This document shows, in pieces, positions 1 through 14,780 of a DNA stretch of 64,000 bases. The translations under genes and the position numbers were made by a program. Under the pieces are notes generated by a model. The model had not been told where the DNA came from, searched no databases, and worked only from the letters and a program-made list of their open reading frames with translations. Numbering within the stretch: position 1 is the stretch's first letter; each line of letters opens with the position of its first letter. Source of the DNA: Chamaelirium japonicum (taxonomy: Eukaryota > Streptophyta > Magnoliopsida > Liliales > Melanthiaceae); the NCBI GenBank assembly GCA_947650365.1, contig OX393552.1, forward strand, positions 47,446,999-47,510,998, written 5' to 3'.

Positions 1-215
1 TGAATTAGAATGGATCGTACGAATGAATTAGAATGGATTGTTCGATTGAATTAGAATGGATCGTATGAATGAATAAGAATGGATCATACGAATGAATTAG
101 AATGGATCGTGCGAATGAATTAGAATGAATTGTACGAATGCATTAGAATGGATCGTACGAATGAATTAGAATGAATCGTATGATCCATTCTAATTCATTC
201 GTCCGATCCATTCTA

Positions 216-243
216 ATTCATTCGCACGAATGTATCTATTCTA
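216..243 (-). repeat. 28-bp monomer variant (representative copy)
   Basis: This is one example of the variant seen throughout the array. Compared with the 23-bp form, 5 bases are added between CGNACGA and TCC. The result is the inverted repeat CATTCG-CA-CGAATG at 219-232. Subtypes have CA/TG, CT/AG or TA in the centre. A further subtype reads AACCTTT in place of ATCCATT and is usually followed by a CATTTGTACG monomer. The variant appears in both orientations across the window, typically separated by two to about ten 23-bp monomers. Confidence 0.9.
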
Positions 244-1589
244 ATTTATTCGTACGATCCATTCTAACTCATTCCTACGATCCATTCTAATTCATTCGCA
301 CGAATGTAGCCATTCTAATTCATTTGCATGATCCATTCTAATTCATTCCTATGATCCATTCTAATTCATTCGTACGATCCATTCTAATTCATTCGCTCGA
401 ATGTATCCATTCTAATTCATTCGTACAATCCATTCTAATTCATTCGTACGATCCATCCTAATTCATTCGTACGATCCATTCTAATTTATTCACACGAATA
501 TAACCTTTATAATTTATTTGTATGTATCCATTCTAATTCATTCGTACGATCCATTCTAATCCATTCGTACGATCCATTCTAATTCATTCGCACGAATGTA
601 ACCTTTCTAATTCATTTGTATGATCCATTCTAATTCATTCGTACGATCCATTCTAATCCATTCGTACGATCCATTCTAATCCATTCGTACAATCCATTCT
701 AATTCATTCGTACGATCTATTCTAATTCATTCTCACAAATGTAACCTTTCTAATTCATTTGTTCGATCCATTCTAATTCATTCGTACGATCCATTTTAAT
801 CCATTCGTATGATCCATTCTAATTCATTCGCACGAATGTAACCATTCTAATTCATTCGTACGATCCATTTTAATTCATTCGTACGATCCATTCTCACAAA
901 TGTAACCTTTCTAATTTATTTGTACGATCCATTCTCACAAATGTAACCTTTCTAATTTATTTGTACGATCCATTCTAATTCATTCGTACGATCCATTCTA
1001 ATCCGTTCGTACGATCCATTCTAATTCATTCATACGATCCATTCTAATTCGTTCGTACGATCCATTCTAATTCATTCATACGATGCAATCTAATTCATTT
1101 GCACAAATGTATCTATTCTAATTAATTCGTACAATGCGTTCTAATCCATTCGTATGATCCATTCTAATCCATTCGTACGATCCATTCTAATTCATTCGCA
1201 CGAATATAACCATTCTAATTCATTCATATGATCCATTCTAATTCATTCGTACGATCCGTTCTAATTCATCCGTATGATTCATTTTAATTTATTCGCAAGA
1301 ATGTATCTATTCTAATTCATTCGTACAATCCATTCTAATTTATTCGTACAAATGTATCCATTCTAATTCATTCGTACGATCCATTCTAATTCATTCGTAT
1401 GATTCATTCTAATTCATGAGAATGAATTAGAATGGATCATAGGAATGAATTAGAATGGATACATTCATGCGAATGAATTAGAATGGATCGTAGGAATGAA
1501 TTAGAATGGATCGTACGAATGGATTAGAATGGATCGTACGAATGGATTAGAATGGATCGTACGAATTAGAATGGATCGTACGAATGAAT

Positions 1590-1740
1590 TAAAATGGATA
1601 CATTCATACGACTGAATTAGAATAGATCGTGCAAATTAATTAGAATGGATCGTACGAATGAATTTGAATGGATACATTTGTGCGAATGAATCTGAATGGA
1701 TTGTATGAACGAATTACAATGGATCGTACGAATGGATTAG
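1590..1740 (+). repeat. Higher-order module C, intact copy
   Basis: Marker series ACGACTGAATTAG (1608), then an AATTAATTAG monomer, then GAATCTGAATGGATTGTATG, then a GAATTACAATGG monomer. The same series is intact at 62012-62150. It is cut short by an orientation switch at 31180 and 46290. Confidence 0.8.
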
Positions 1741-4700
1741 AATGGATCGTACGAATGAATTAGAATGGATCATACAAATGAATTAGAAAGGTTACATTCG
1801 TGAGAATGAATTAGAATGGATCGTACGAATGAATTAGAATGGATCATGCGAATGAATTTGAATGGATCGTAGGAATGAATTAGAATGGATCGTACGAATG
1901 AATTTGAATGGATCGTACGAATGAATTAGAATGGATTCGTACAATGCATTCTAATTCATTCGTACGATTCATTCTAATTCATTCGTATGAGCTATTCTAA
2001 TTCATTCGTACGATCCATTCTTATGAATTAGTACGATTCATTCTAATTCATTCACATAAATATATCCATTCTAACTTATTCGTACGATCCATTCTAATTC
2101 ATTCGCGCGATCCATTCTAATTCATTCGCACAAATGTATCCATTCTAATTCATTCGTACGATCCATTCTTATTCATTTATACGATCCATTCTAATTCATT
2201 TGCACGATCCATTCTAATTCATTCCTATGATCCATTCTAATTCATTCGTACGATCCATTCTAATTCATTCGCTCAAATGTATCCATTCTAATTCATTCGT
2301 ACGATCCATTCTAATTCATTCGTACGATCCATTCTAATTCATTCTCACGAATGTAACCTTTCTAATTCATTTGTATGATCCATTCTAATTCATTCGCATG
2401 ATCAATTCTAATTCAATTCGTATGATCCATTCTAATTCATTCGCACAATCCATTCGAATTCATTCGTACGATCCATTCTAATCCATTCGTATGATCCATT
2501 CTAATTTATTCGTACGATCCATTCTAATTCATTCTCACAAATTTAACCTTTCTAATTCATTTGTACGATCCATTCTAATTCATTCGTATGATCCATTGTA
2601 ATCCATTCGTACGATCCAATCTAATTCATTCGTACGATCCATTCTAATTCATTTGCACGAATGTATCCATTCTAATTCATTCGTACGATCCATTCTAATA
2701 CATTCGCATGATCCATTCTAATGCATTCGCACGATCCATTCAAATTCATTCGCACGATCCTTTCTAATTCATTCGCACAATCCATTCTAATTCATTCGCA
2801 CGAATGTATCCATTCTAATTCATTCGTACGGTCCATTCTATTTTATTCGCAAGAATGTATCCATTCTAATTTATTCGCACGATCCATTCTAATTCATTCG
2901 TATGATCCATTCTAATGCATTCGTACGATTCATTCTAATTCATTCGCACGATCCATTTGAATTCATTCGTATGATCCATTCTAATTTATTCATACGATCC
3001 ATTCAAATTCATTCGCATGATACATTCTAATTCATTCGTACGATCCATTCTAATTCATTCGTTCGATCCATTCTAATTCATTCCTACGATCCATTCAAAT
3101 TCATTTGTACGATCCATTCTAATTCATTTTGCACGATCCATTCTAATTTATTCGTACGATCCATTCTAATTCATTCGTACGATCTATTCTAATTCATTCT
3201 CATGATCCATTCTAATTCATTCATATGATCCATTCTAATTCATTCGTATGATACATTCAAGCGAATGAATTAGAATAGATCATAGGAATGAATTAGAATG
3301 GATCATACGAATAAATTAGAATGGATCGTGCGAATGAATTGGAATGGATCGTGCGAATGAATTAGAATGGATCGTACGAATGAATTAGAATGGATATATT
3401 TATGCGTACGATCCATTCTTATTCATTCATACGATCCATTCTAATTCATTCGTACGATCCATTCTAATTTATTCGTATGATCCATTCTAATTCATTCCTC
3501 TGATCCATTCTAATTCATTCGCACGAATGTATCCATTCTAATTTATTCGTACGATCCTTTCTAATTCATTCGCACGATCCATTCTAATTCTTTCATATGA
3601 TCCATTCTAATTCATTTGCACGAATGTATCCACTCTAATTCATTCGCATAATCCAATCTAATTCAAACGTACAATCCATTCTAATTCATTCACATGATGT
3701 ATTCTAATTCATTCGTACGATCCATTCCAATTATAATTCATTCGTACGATCCATTCTAATTCATTCGCACGATCCATTCTAATTCGTACGTATAATCCTT
3801 TCTAATTCATTTGTACGATCCAATCTAATTCATTCCTATGATCCATTCTAATTCATTCGTATGATCCATTCTAATTCATTCGCTCGAATGTATCCATTCT
3901 AATTCATTCGTACGATCCATTCTAATTCATTCGTACGATCCATTCTAATTCATTCTCACGAATGTAACCTTTCTAATTCATTCGTATGATCCATTCTAAT
4001 TTATTCGTACGATCCATTCTAATTCATTTGTACGATCTATTCTAATTCATTTGCACGATCCATTCTAATTCATCGCACGATCCATTCTAATTCATTCGCT
4101 CGAATGTATCCATTCTAATTCATTCGTACGATCCATTCTATTGCATTCGTATGATCCATTCTAATTCATTCGCATGAATATATTTATTCTAATTCATTCG
4201 TATGATCCATTCTAATTTATTCGCACGATCTATTCTAATTCATTCGTACGATTCATTCTAATTCATTCGCACGATCCATTCTAATTCATTCGTACAAATG
4301 TATCCATTTTAATTCATTCGTACAATCCATACTGATTCATTCGCACGATCCATTCTAATTCATTCGTATGATCTATTATAATTCATTCCTACGATCTGTT
4401 CTAATTCATTCGCTCGAATGTATCCATTCTAATTCATTCGTACGATCCATTTTAATTCATTCTAATTCATTCACATGAATGTATCCATTCTAATTCATTC
4501 CTATGATCCATTCGTACGATCCATTCTAATTCATTCATATGATCTATTCTAATTCATTCGCACGAATGTATCCATTCTAATTCATTCGTACGATCCATTC
4601 TAATTCATTCGCACGATCCATTCTAATCCATTCATATGAATTATAATTCATTCGTGCGAATGAATTAGAATGGATCGTAGGAATGAATTAGAACGATCCA

Positions 4701-7300
4701 TTCTAATTTATTCGTATGATCCATTCTAATTCATTCGTACGATCCATTCTAATTCATTCGCTCGAATGTATCCATTCTAATTCATTCGCACGATCCATTC
4801 TAATTCATTCGTACGATCCATTCTAATTCATTCGCACAAATGTATTCATTCTAATGCATTCGTACAATTCATTCTAATTCGTGCGAATGAATTAGAATGG
4901 ATCGTACGAATGAATTAGAATGGATCGTACGAATGGATTAGAATGGATACATTCGTACGAATGAATTAGAATGGATCGTAGGAATGAATTAGAATGGATC
5001 GTACGAATGAATTTGATTGGATCGTACGAATGGATTAGAATGGATTCGTACAATGCATTCTAATTCATTCGTATGATTCATTCTAATTCATTCGTATGAG
5101 CTATTCTAATTCATTCGTACGATCCATTCTAATGAATTAGTACGATTCATTCTAATTCCTTCGTACGATTCATTCTAATTCATTCGTACGATCCATTCTA
5201 ATTCATTCGCACGAATGTATCCATTCTAATGCATTCGTACGATCCATTCTAATTCATTCGTATGATCCATTCTAATTCATTCGTACGATCCATTCTAATT
5301 CTTTCGCTCGAATGTATCCATTCTAATTCATTCGTACGATCCATTCTAATTCATTCGTACGATCCATTCTAATTCATTTGCACGAATGTATCCATTCTAA
5401 TTCATTCGCACGAATGTAACCATTCTAATTCATTCGCACGACCCATTCTAATTCATTCGTATGATCCATTCTAATTCATTCGTATGATCCATTCTAACTC
5501 ATTCGGTGGATCCATTCTAATACATTCGTACGATCCATTCTAATTCATTCGCACGATCCATTCTAACTCATTCGTACGATCCATTCTAATTCATTTGTAC
5601 GATCCATTCTAATTTATTTGCACAAATATACGATCCATTCTAATTCATTCGCACAAATGTATCCATTCTAATTCATTCGTACGATCCATTCTAATTCATT
5701 CGCACGATCCATTCTAATTCATTTGCACGATCCATTCTAATTCATTCGCATGAATATATCTATTCTAATTCATTCGTATGATCCATTCTAATTTATTCGT
5801 ACGATCCATTCTAATTCATTCGTACGATCTATTCTAATTCATTCGCATGATCCATTCTAATTCATTCGTACGATCCATTCTAATTCATTCGTACAATACA
5901 TTCAAATTCATTCGTACGATGCAATCTAATTCATTCGCACGAATATATCCATTCTAATTCTTTCGTACGATCCTTTCTAATTCATTCGCGCGATCCATTC
6001 TAATTCTTTCATATGATCCATTCTAATTCATTCGTACGATCCATTCTAATTCATTCGTATGATCAATTCTAATTCATTCGCATGGTCCATTCTAATCCAT
6101 TCGTACGATCCATTCTAATCCATTTGTACGATCCATTCTAATTCATTCGTATGATCCATTCTAATTCATTCGTATGATCAATTCTAATTCATTCGCACGA
6201 TCCATTCTAATTCAATCGTACAATCCATTCTAATTCATTCGCACGAATGTAACCATTCAAATTTATTCGTACGATCCATTCTAATTCATTCCTACGATCC
6301 ATTCTAATTCATTCGCACGAATGTATCCATTCTAATTCATTTGTACGATCCATTCTAATTCATTCGCACGAATGTATCCATTCTACTTCATTTGTACGAT
6401 CCGTTCTAATCCATTCGTACGATCCATTCTAATTCATTCGCACGAATATAACCATTCTAATTCATTCGTACGATCCATTCTAATTCATTCCTACGATCCA
6501 TTAAAATTCATTCGTACGATTCATTCTAATTCATTCGTACGATCCATTCTAATTTATTCGTACGATCCATTGTAATTCATTCATACGAATGAATTAGAAT
6601 GGATCATGCGAATGAATTAGAATGGATACATTCGTGAGAATAAATTAGAATGGATTGTACGAATGAATTAGAATGGATCATGCGAATGAATGAATGGATC
6701 GTAGGAATAAATTAGAATGGATCCTACGAATGAATTAGAATGGATACATTTGTGCGAATGAATTAGAATGGATCGTACGAATGAATTAGAATGGATCGTA
6801 CGAATGAATTAGAATGGATCGTACAAATGAATTATAATGGATCGTACGAATGCATTAGAATGGATACATTCGTGCGAATGAATTAGAATGGATCGTACGA
6901 ATGAATTAGAATGGATCGTACGAATGAATTAGAATGAATCGTACTAATTCATTAGAATGGATCGTACGAATGAATTAGAATAGCTCATACGAATGAATTA
7001 GAATGAATCGTACGAATGAATTAGAATGCATTGTACGAATCCATTCTAATCCATTCGTACGATCCATTCAAATTCATTCGTACGATCCATTCTAATTCAT
7101 TCCTATGATCCATTCAAATTCATTCGCACGAATGTATCCATTATAATCCATTCATACGATCCATTCTAATTCATTCGTACGATCCATTCTAATTCATTCG
7201 CACGAATGTATCCATTCTAATGCATTCGTACAATCCATTTTAATTCATTCGTGCGATCCATTCTAATTCATTCGTACGATCTAATTCATTCCTACGATCT

Positions 7301-7374
7301 ATTCTAATTCTAATTCTAATTCATTCCTACGATCTATTTTAATTCTAATTCTAATTCTAATTCTAATTCTAATT
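7301..7374. repeat. AATTCT hexamer expansion inside a monomer
   Basis: At 7301-7322 the unit ATTCTA repeats three times plus ATTC. At 7341-7374 AATTCT repeats five times plus AATT. The hexamer is the piece of the satellite monomer that contains TCTAATTC. It looks like slippage within a monomer. It is the only clear expansion of a period shorter than 23 bp that I saw. Confidence 0.9.
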
Positions 7375-8266
7375 TATTCCTACGATTCATTCTTATTCAT
7401 TCCTATGATCTATTCTAATTCATTCGTATGATCCATTCTAATGGATCGTACGAATGGATTAGAATGGATCGTATGAATGGATTAGAATTGATCGTACGAA
7501 TGAATTAGAATGGATCATGCGAATGAATTTGAATGGATCGTACGAATGAATTAGAAGGGATACATTCGTGCGAATGAATTAGAATGGATCGGACGAATGA
7601 ATTAGAATTGATCGTGCGAATCAATTAGAATGGATTGTACGAATGAATTAGAATGGATACATTTGTGCGATGAATAAGAATGGAGCGTACGAATAAATTA
7701 GAATGGAGCGTACGAATGAACTAGAATGGATACATTCGTGCGAATGAATTAGAATGGATCATATGAAAGAATTAGAATGGATCGTGCGAATGAATTAGAA
7801 TGGATCGTACGAATGCATTAGAATGGATCGTACGAATGAATTAGAATGGATACATTCATGCAAATGAATTAGAATGGATCGTACGAATGAATTAGAATGG
7901 ATACATTCGTGCGAATGAATTAGAATAGATCGGACGAATGAATTAGAATGGATCATACGAATGAATTAGAATGGATCGTGCGAATGAATTAGAATGAATC
8001 GTACGAATGCATTAGAATGGATACATTCGTGCGAATGAATTAGAATGGATTGTACGAATGAATTAGAATGGATCGTGCGAATGAATTAGAATGGATCGTA
8101 CGAATGAATTAGAATGGATACATTTGTGCGAATGAATTAGAATGGATCGTGCGAATGAATTAGAATGGATCATACGAATGAATTAGAATGGATACATTCG
8201 TACGAATAAATTAGAATGGATAATACGAATGAATTAGAATGGATCGTATGAATGAATTAGAATGGA

Positions 8267-8464
8267 TCAAATAAATGAATTAGAAAGGTTACATTCGTGA
8301 GAATGAATTAGAATGGATCGTACGAATGAATTAGAATGGATCATGCGAATGAATTTGAATGGATCGTACGAATGAATTAGAATGGATCGAACGAATAAAT
8401 TAGAATGGATACATTCGAGCGAATGAATTAGAATAGATCGTAGGAATGAATTAGAATGGATCAT
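8267..8464 (+). repeat. Higher-order module K (8 monomers), copy at 8.3 kb
   Basis: An ordered series of variant monomers: an AAAGGTTACATTCGTGAG type, a CATGCGAATGAATTTG type, a GATCGAACG type, a GATACATTCGAGCG type, then a GAATAGATCGTAGG type. The same order occurs at 23658, 38682 and 58641, and more loosely near 25317, 40319, 54808 and 58180. Its reverse strand has an open frame of about 65 codons because every third TAA is mutated. The frame is not considered a gene: it is wholly satellite and follows a 23-codon period. Confidence 0.8.
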
Positions 8465-11400
8465 ACGAATGAATTAGAATGGATTGTACGAATGAATTAG
8501 AATAGATCATTGGAATGAATTAGAATATCCATTCGTACGATCCATTCTAATTCATTCGCACGAATGTAACCATTCTAATTCATTCGCACGATCCATTCTA
8601 ATTCATTCCTACGATCCATTCTAATTCATTCGCACGAATGTATCCATTCTAATTCATTCGTATGAACCATTCAAATTCAATCGTATGATCCATTCTAATT
8701 CATTCACACAAATGTATCCATTCTAATGCATTCGTACGATCCATTCTAATTCATTCGTACGATCCATTCTAATTCATTCGTACGATCCATTCTAATCCAT
8801 TCGTACGATCCATTCTAATCCATTCGTACGATCCATTCTAATCCCATCGTACGATCCATTCTAATCCATTCGTATGATCCATTCTAACTCATTCTGACAA
8901 ATGTAACCTTTCTAATTCATTTGTTCGATCCATTCTAATTCATTCGTACGATCCATTCAAATTCATTCGCATGATCCATTCTAATTCATACGTACGATCC
9001 ATTCTAATTCATTCTCACGTCTAATTCATTCGCACGATCCATTCTAATTCATTCATACGATCCATTCTAATTCATTCACACGAATGTATCCATAATAATT
9101 CATTCGTACGATCCATTCTAATGCATTCGTACGATCCATTCTAATTCGTTCGTACGATCCATTCTAATTTATTCCTTCAAATATATCCATTCTAATTTAT
9201 TCTTACGATCCGTTCTAATTCATTCGCACGGATCCCTTCTAATTCATTCGCACGATCCATTCTAATTCATTCGTATGATCCATTCTAATTTATTTGCACG
9301 AATATACGATCCATTCTAATTTATTCGCAAGAATGTATCCATTCTAATTTATTCGCACGATCCATTCTAATTCAGTCGTATGAATGTATCCATTTTAATT
9401 CATTCGTACGATCCAATCTAATTTATTCGTACGATCTAATTCATTCGTACGATCCATTCTTAATTCATTCGCACGATCCATTCTAATTCATTCGTACGAT
9501 CCATTCTAATTCATTCGCATGAATATATCTATTCAAATTCATTCGTATGATCCATTATAATTTATTCGCACGATCTATTCTAATTGATTCGTACGATCCA
9601 TTCTAATTCATTCGTACGATCCATTCTAATTCATTCGCACGAATGAATCATACGAATGAATTAGAATGGATCATGCGAATGAATTAAAATGGATCGTACG
9701 AATGAATTAGAATGGATCGTACAAATGAATTAGAAAGGTTACATTTGTGAAAATAAATTAGAATGGATCGTACGAATGAATTAGAATGGATCGTACGAAT
9801 GAATTAGAATGGATACATTCGAGCGAATGAATTATAATGGATCGTACGAATGAATTAGAATGGATCGTGCGAATGAATTAGAATGGATCGTACGAATAAA
9901 TTAGAATGGATCGCGCGAATGAATTAGAATGGATCGTACGAATGAATTAGAATGGATCCACCGAATGAGTTAGAATGGATCATACGAATGAATTAGAATG
10001 GATCGTACAAATGAATTAGAATGGATACATTCGAGCGAATGAATTAGAATAGATTGTAGGAATGAATTAGAATGGATCGTACGAATGGATTAGAATGGAT
10101 CGTACGAATGAATTAGAATGGATTGTACGAATGAATTAGAATAGATACATTCGAGCGAATGAATTAGAATAGATCGTAGGAATGAATTAGAATGGATCAT
10201 ACGAATGAATTAGAATGGATCATGCGAATGAATTAGAATAGATTGTACGAATGAATTAGAATGGATACATTCGTGCGAATGAATTAGAATGGATCGGACG
10301 AATGAATTAGAATGGATCGTACGAATGAATTAGATTGGATTATGCGAATGAATTAGAATGGATCGTATGAATGAATAAGAATGGATTGTACGAATGAATT
10401 AGAATGGATCGTGCGAATGAATTAGAATGAATCGTACGAATGCATTAGAATGGATCGTACGAATGAATTAGAATGAATCGTACGATCCATTCTAATTCAT
10501 TCGTCCGATTCATTCTAATTCATTTGCACGAATGAATTAGAATGAATCGTACGAATGCATTAGAATGGATCGTACGAATGAATTAGAATGAATCGTACGA
10601 TCCATTCTAATTCATTCGTCCGATCCATTCTAATTCATTCGCACGAATGTATCCAATCTAATTCATTCGTACGATCCATTCTAATTCATTCGTACGATCC
10701 ATTCTTATTCATTCATACGATCCATTCTAATTCATTCGTACGATCCATTCTAATTCATTCCTACGATCCATTCTAATTCATTCCTATGATCCATTCTAAT
10801 TCGTTCGTACGATCAATTCTAATTGTTTCGCTCGAATGTATCCATTCTAATTCATTCGTACGATCCATTCTAATTCATTCGTACGATCTATTCTAATTCA
10901 TTCCTACGATCTATTCTAATTCATTCGCTCGAATGTATCCATTCTAATTCATTCGTTTGATCCATTCTAATTCATTCGTACGATCCATTCTAATTCATTC
11001 GTACGATCCATTCTAATTCATTCGCTCGATCCATTCTAATTCGTTCGCACAATCCATTCTAATTCATTTGCACGAATGTATCCATTCTAGTTCAGTCGTA
11101 CGCTCCATTCTAATTCATTCGTATGATCCATTCTAATTCATTCGTACGATCCATTCTAATTCATTCGTACGATCCATTCTAATTCATTCGCACAAATGTA
11201 TCCATTCTAATTCATTCGTATGATCCATTCTAATTCATTCACACGATCCATTCTAATTCATTCGTATGATCCATTCTAATTCATTCCTACGATCTATTCT
11301 AATTCATTCGCTCGAATGTATCTATTCTAATTCTTTCGTACGATCCATTCTAATTCATTCTCACAAATGTAACCTTTCTAATTCATTTGTACGATCCATT

Positions 11401-14400
11401 CTAATTCATTCGTACGATCCATTCTAATTCATTCGTACGATCCATTCTTATTCATTCATACGATCCATTTTAATTCATTCGCACAATCCATTCTAATTCA
11501 TTCGTACGGTCTATTCTATTTCATTCGTATGATCCATTCTAACTCATTTTAGAATGGATCGTACGAATGAATTAGAATGGATCGTACGAATGAATTAGAA
11601 TGGATCGTGCGAATGAATTAGAATGGATCGTACGAATGAATTAGAATGAATCGTACGATCCATTCTAATGAATTAGTACGATTCATTCTAATTCATTCGT
11701 ACGATCCATTCTGATTCATTCGTACGATCCATTCTAATTCATTCGCACGAATGTATCCATTCTAATGCATTCGTACGATTCATTATAATTCATTTGTATG
11801 AGCTATTCTAATTCATTCGTACGATCCATTGTAATGAATTCGTATGAGCTATTCTAATTCATTCATAGGAATGCAATAGAATGGATACATTCGTGCGAAT
11901 GAATTAGAATGGATCATGCAAATGAATTTGAATGGATCGTACGAATGAATTAGAATGGATACATTCGTACGAATGAATTAGAATGGATCGGACGAATGAA
12001 TTAAAATTGATCGTGTGAATGAATTAGAATGGATTATACGATTGAATTTGAATGGATCGTACGAATAAATTAGAATGGATACATTTGTGCGATGAATAAG
12101 AATGGAGCATATGAAAGAATTAGAAAGGATCGTGCGAATGAATTAGAATGGATCGTACAAAAGCATTAGAATGGATCGTACGAATGAATTAGAATGGATA
12201 CATTCATGCAAATGAATTATAATGGATCGTACGAATGAATTAGAATGCATACATTCGTGCGAATGAATTAGAATGGATCGGACGAATGAATTAGAATGGA
12301 TCGTACGAATGAATTAGAATGGATCGTGCGAATGAATTAGAATGAATCGTACGAATGAATTAGAATGGATATATTCATGCGAATGAATTAGAATGGATCG
12401 TACGAATGAATTAGAATGGATCGTACGAATGTATTAGAATGGATCGTACGAATGAATTAGAATGGATCGTACAAATGAATTAGAAAGGTTACATTTGTGA
12501 GAATGAAGTAGAATGGATCGTGCGAATGAATTAGAATGAATCGTACGAATGAATTAGAATGGATACATTCGAGCGAATGAATTAGAATGGATCGTACGAA
12601 TGAATTAGAATGGATAATAGGAATGAATTAGAATGGATCGTGCAAATGAATTAGAATGGATACATTCGTGCGAATGAATTAGAATGGATCGTAGGAATGA
12701 ATTAGAATGGATCATACGAATGAATTAGAATGGTTACATTCGTGCGAATGAATTAGAATGGATCGTACGAATGAATTAGAATGGATCGTGCGAATGAATT
12801 AGAATTGATCATACGAATGAATTAGAATGGATCGTACGATCCATTCTAATTCATTCGCACGATCCATTCTAATTCATTTGTACGATCCATTCTAATTTGC
12901 GAATGAATTAGAATGGATCGTAGGAATGAATTAGAATGGATCGTACGAATGAATTAGAATGGTTACATTCGTGCGAATGAATTAGAATGGATCGTACGAA
13001 TGGATTAGAATGGATCGTACGAATGGATTAGAATAGATCGTACGAATGAATTAGAATGGATTGTACAAATGAATTAGAAAGGTTACATTTGTGAGAATGA
13101 ATTAGAATTGATCGTACGAATGAATTAGAATGGATCGTATGAATGAATTTGAATGGATCGTACAAATGAATAAGAATGGATCGTACGAATGAATTAGAAT
13201 GGATCGTACGAATGTGTCCATTCTAATTCATTCGTACGATCCATTCTAATTCGTTCATATGATCCATTCTAATTCGTTCGTACGATCCATTCTAATTCGT
13301 TCGTACGATCCATTCTAATTCGTTCGCACGATCCATTCTAATTTATTCGCACGATCCATTCTAATTCTTTCATATGATCCATTCTAACTCATTCGCACGA
13401 ATGTATCCATTCTAGTTCATTCGTACGCTCCATTCTAATTCATTCGTACGCTCCATTCTTATTCATCGCACAAATGTATCCATTCTAATTCATTCGTACG
13501 ATCCATTCTAATTCATTCGTACGATCCATTCTAATTCATTCGCACGATCGATTCTAATTCATTCGTATGATCCATTCTAATTCTTTCGTACGATCCATTC
13601 TAAATCATTCGCACGATCTATTCTAATTCATTCGTACAATCCATTCTAATTCATTCGTACGATCCATTCTAATCCATTCGTACGATCCATTCTAATCCAT
13701 TCGTACGATCCATTCTAATCCATTCATATGATCCATTCTAATCCATTCATACGATTCATTCTAATTCATTCTCACAAATGTAACCTTTCTAATTCATTTG
13801 TACGATCCATTCTAATTTATTCGTACGATCCATTCTAACCCATTCATACGATCCATTTTAATCCATTCGTACGATCCATTCTAATTCATTCGCATGAAAG
13901 TAACCATTCTAATTCATTCATACGATCCATTCTAATTCATTCCTACGATCCATTCTAATTCATTCGCATGAATGTATCCATTCTAATTCATTTGCACGAT
14001 CCATTCTAATTCATTCGTACGATCCATTCTAATTCATTCGCTCGAATGTATCCATTCTAATTCATTCGCACGATCCATTCTAATTCATTTGTACGATCCA
14101 TTTTAATTCATTCATACGATCCATTCTAATTCATTCGCACGTTCCATTCTAATTCATTCGTATGATCCATTCTAATTCATTCCCACGATCTATTCTAATT
14201 CATTCACATTATCCATTCTAATTCATTCGTTCGATCCATTCTAATTCATTTGTACAATCCATTCAAATTCATTCGTATAATCCATTCTAATTCATTCGTA
14301 CGATCCATTCTAATTCATTTGTACGAATGTATCCATTCTAATTCATTCGTACAATCCATTCTAATTCATTCGCACGATCCATTCTAATACATTAGTATGG

Positions 14401-14748
14401 ATTGTACGAATGCATTATAATGGATCGTACGAATGAATTAGAATGGATACATTCGAGCGAATGAATTAGAATGGATCGTGCGATGAATTAGAATGGATCA
14501 TACAAATGAATTAGAATGGATTGTGCGAATGAATTAGAATGGATCGTACGAATGAATTAGAATGGATCGAATGAATGAATTAGAATGGATACATTCGAGC
14601 GAATGAATCAGAATAGATCGTAGGAATGAATTAGAATAGATCATAGGAATGATTTAGAATGGATCATATGAATGAATTAGAATTGTTACATTCGTGCGAA
14701 TGAATTAGAATGGATCGTACGAATGAATTAGAATGGATCGTGCGAATG

Positions 14749-14780
14749 AATTAGAATGGATCGTACGATCCATTCTAATT
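14749..14780. other. P-to-Y inversion junction, 32-bp perfect palindrome
   Basis: The centre lies between 14764 and 14765 in CGTACG. Sixteen bases on each side pair perfectly. After one mismatch pairing continues into both arms. The core is GGATCGTACGATCC. Comparable P-to-Y junctions on the same core lie near 10596, 12836, 15504, 37138, 51982 and 57047. Confidence 0.92.

Noticed and set aside
2721..2915. Open frames of about 62-67 codons in the satellite, at 2721, 6372, 10588 (+) and 8267, 23658, 38682, 58641 (-)
   Set aside because: All are pure satellite with a 23-residue repeat (HSNSFVRSI, LIHS, DPFKF). Since 23 is not a multiple of 3, a TAA recurs every 69 bp in each frame, and these survive only where it is mutated (for example CAAATTC). 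No sign of selection or of a gene context.
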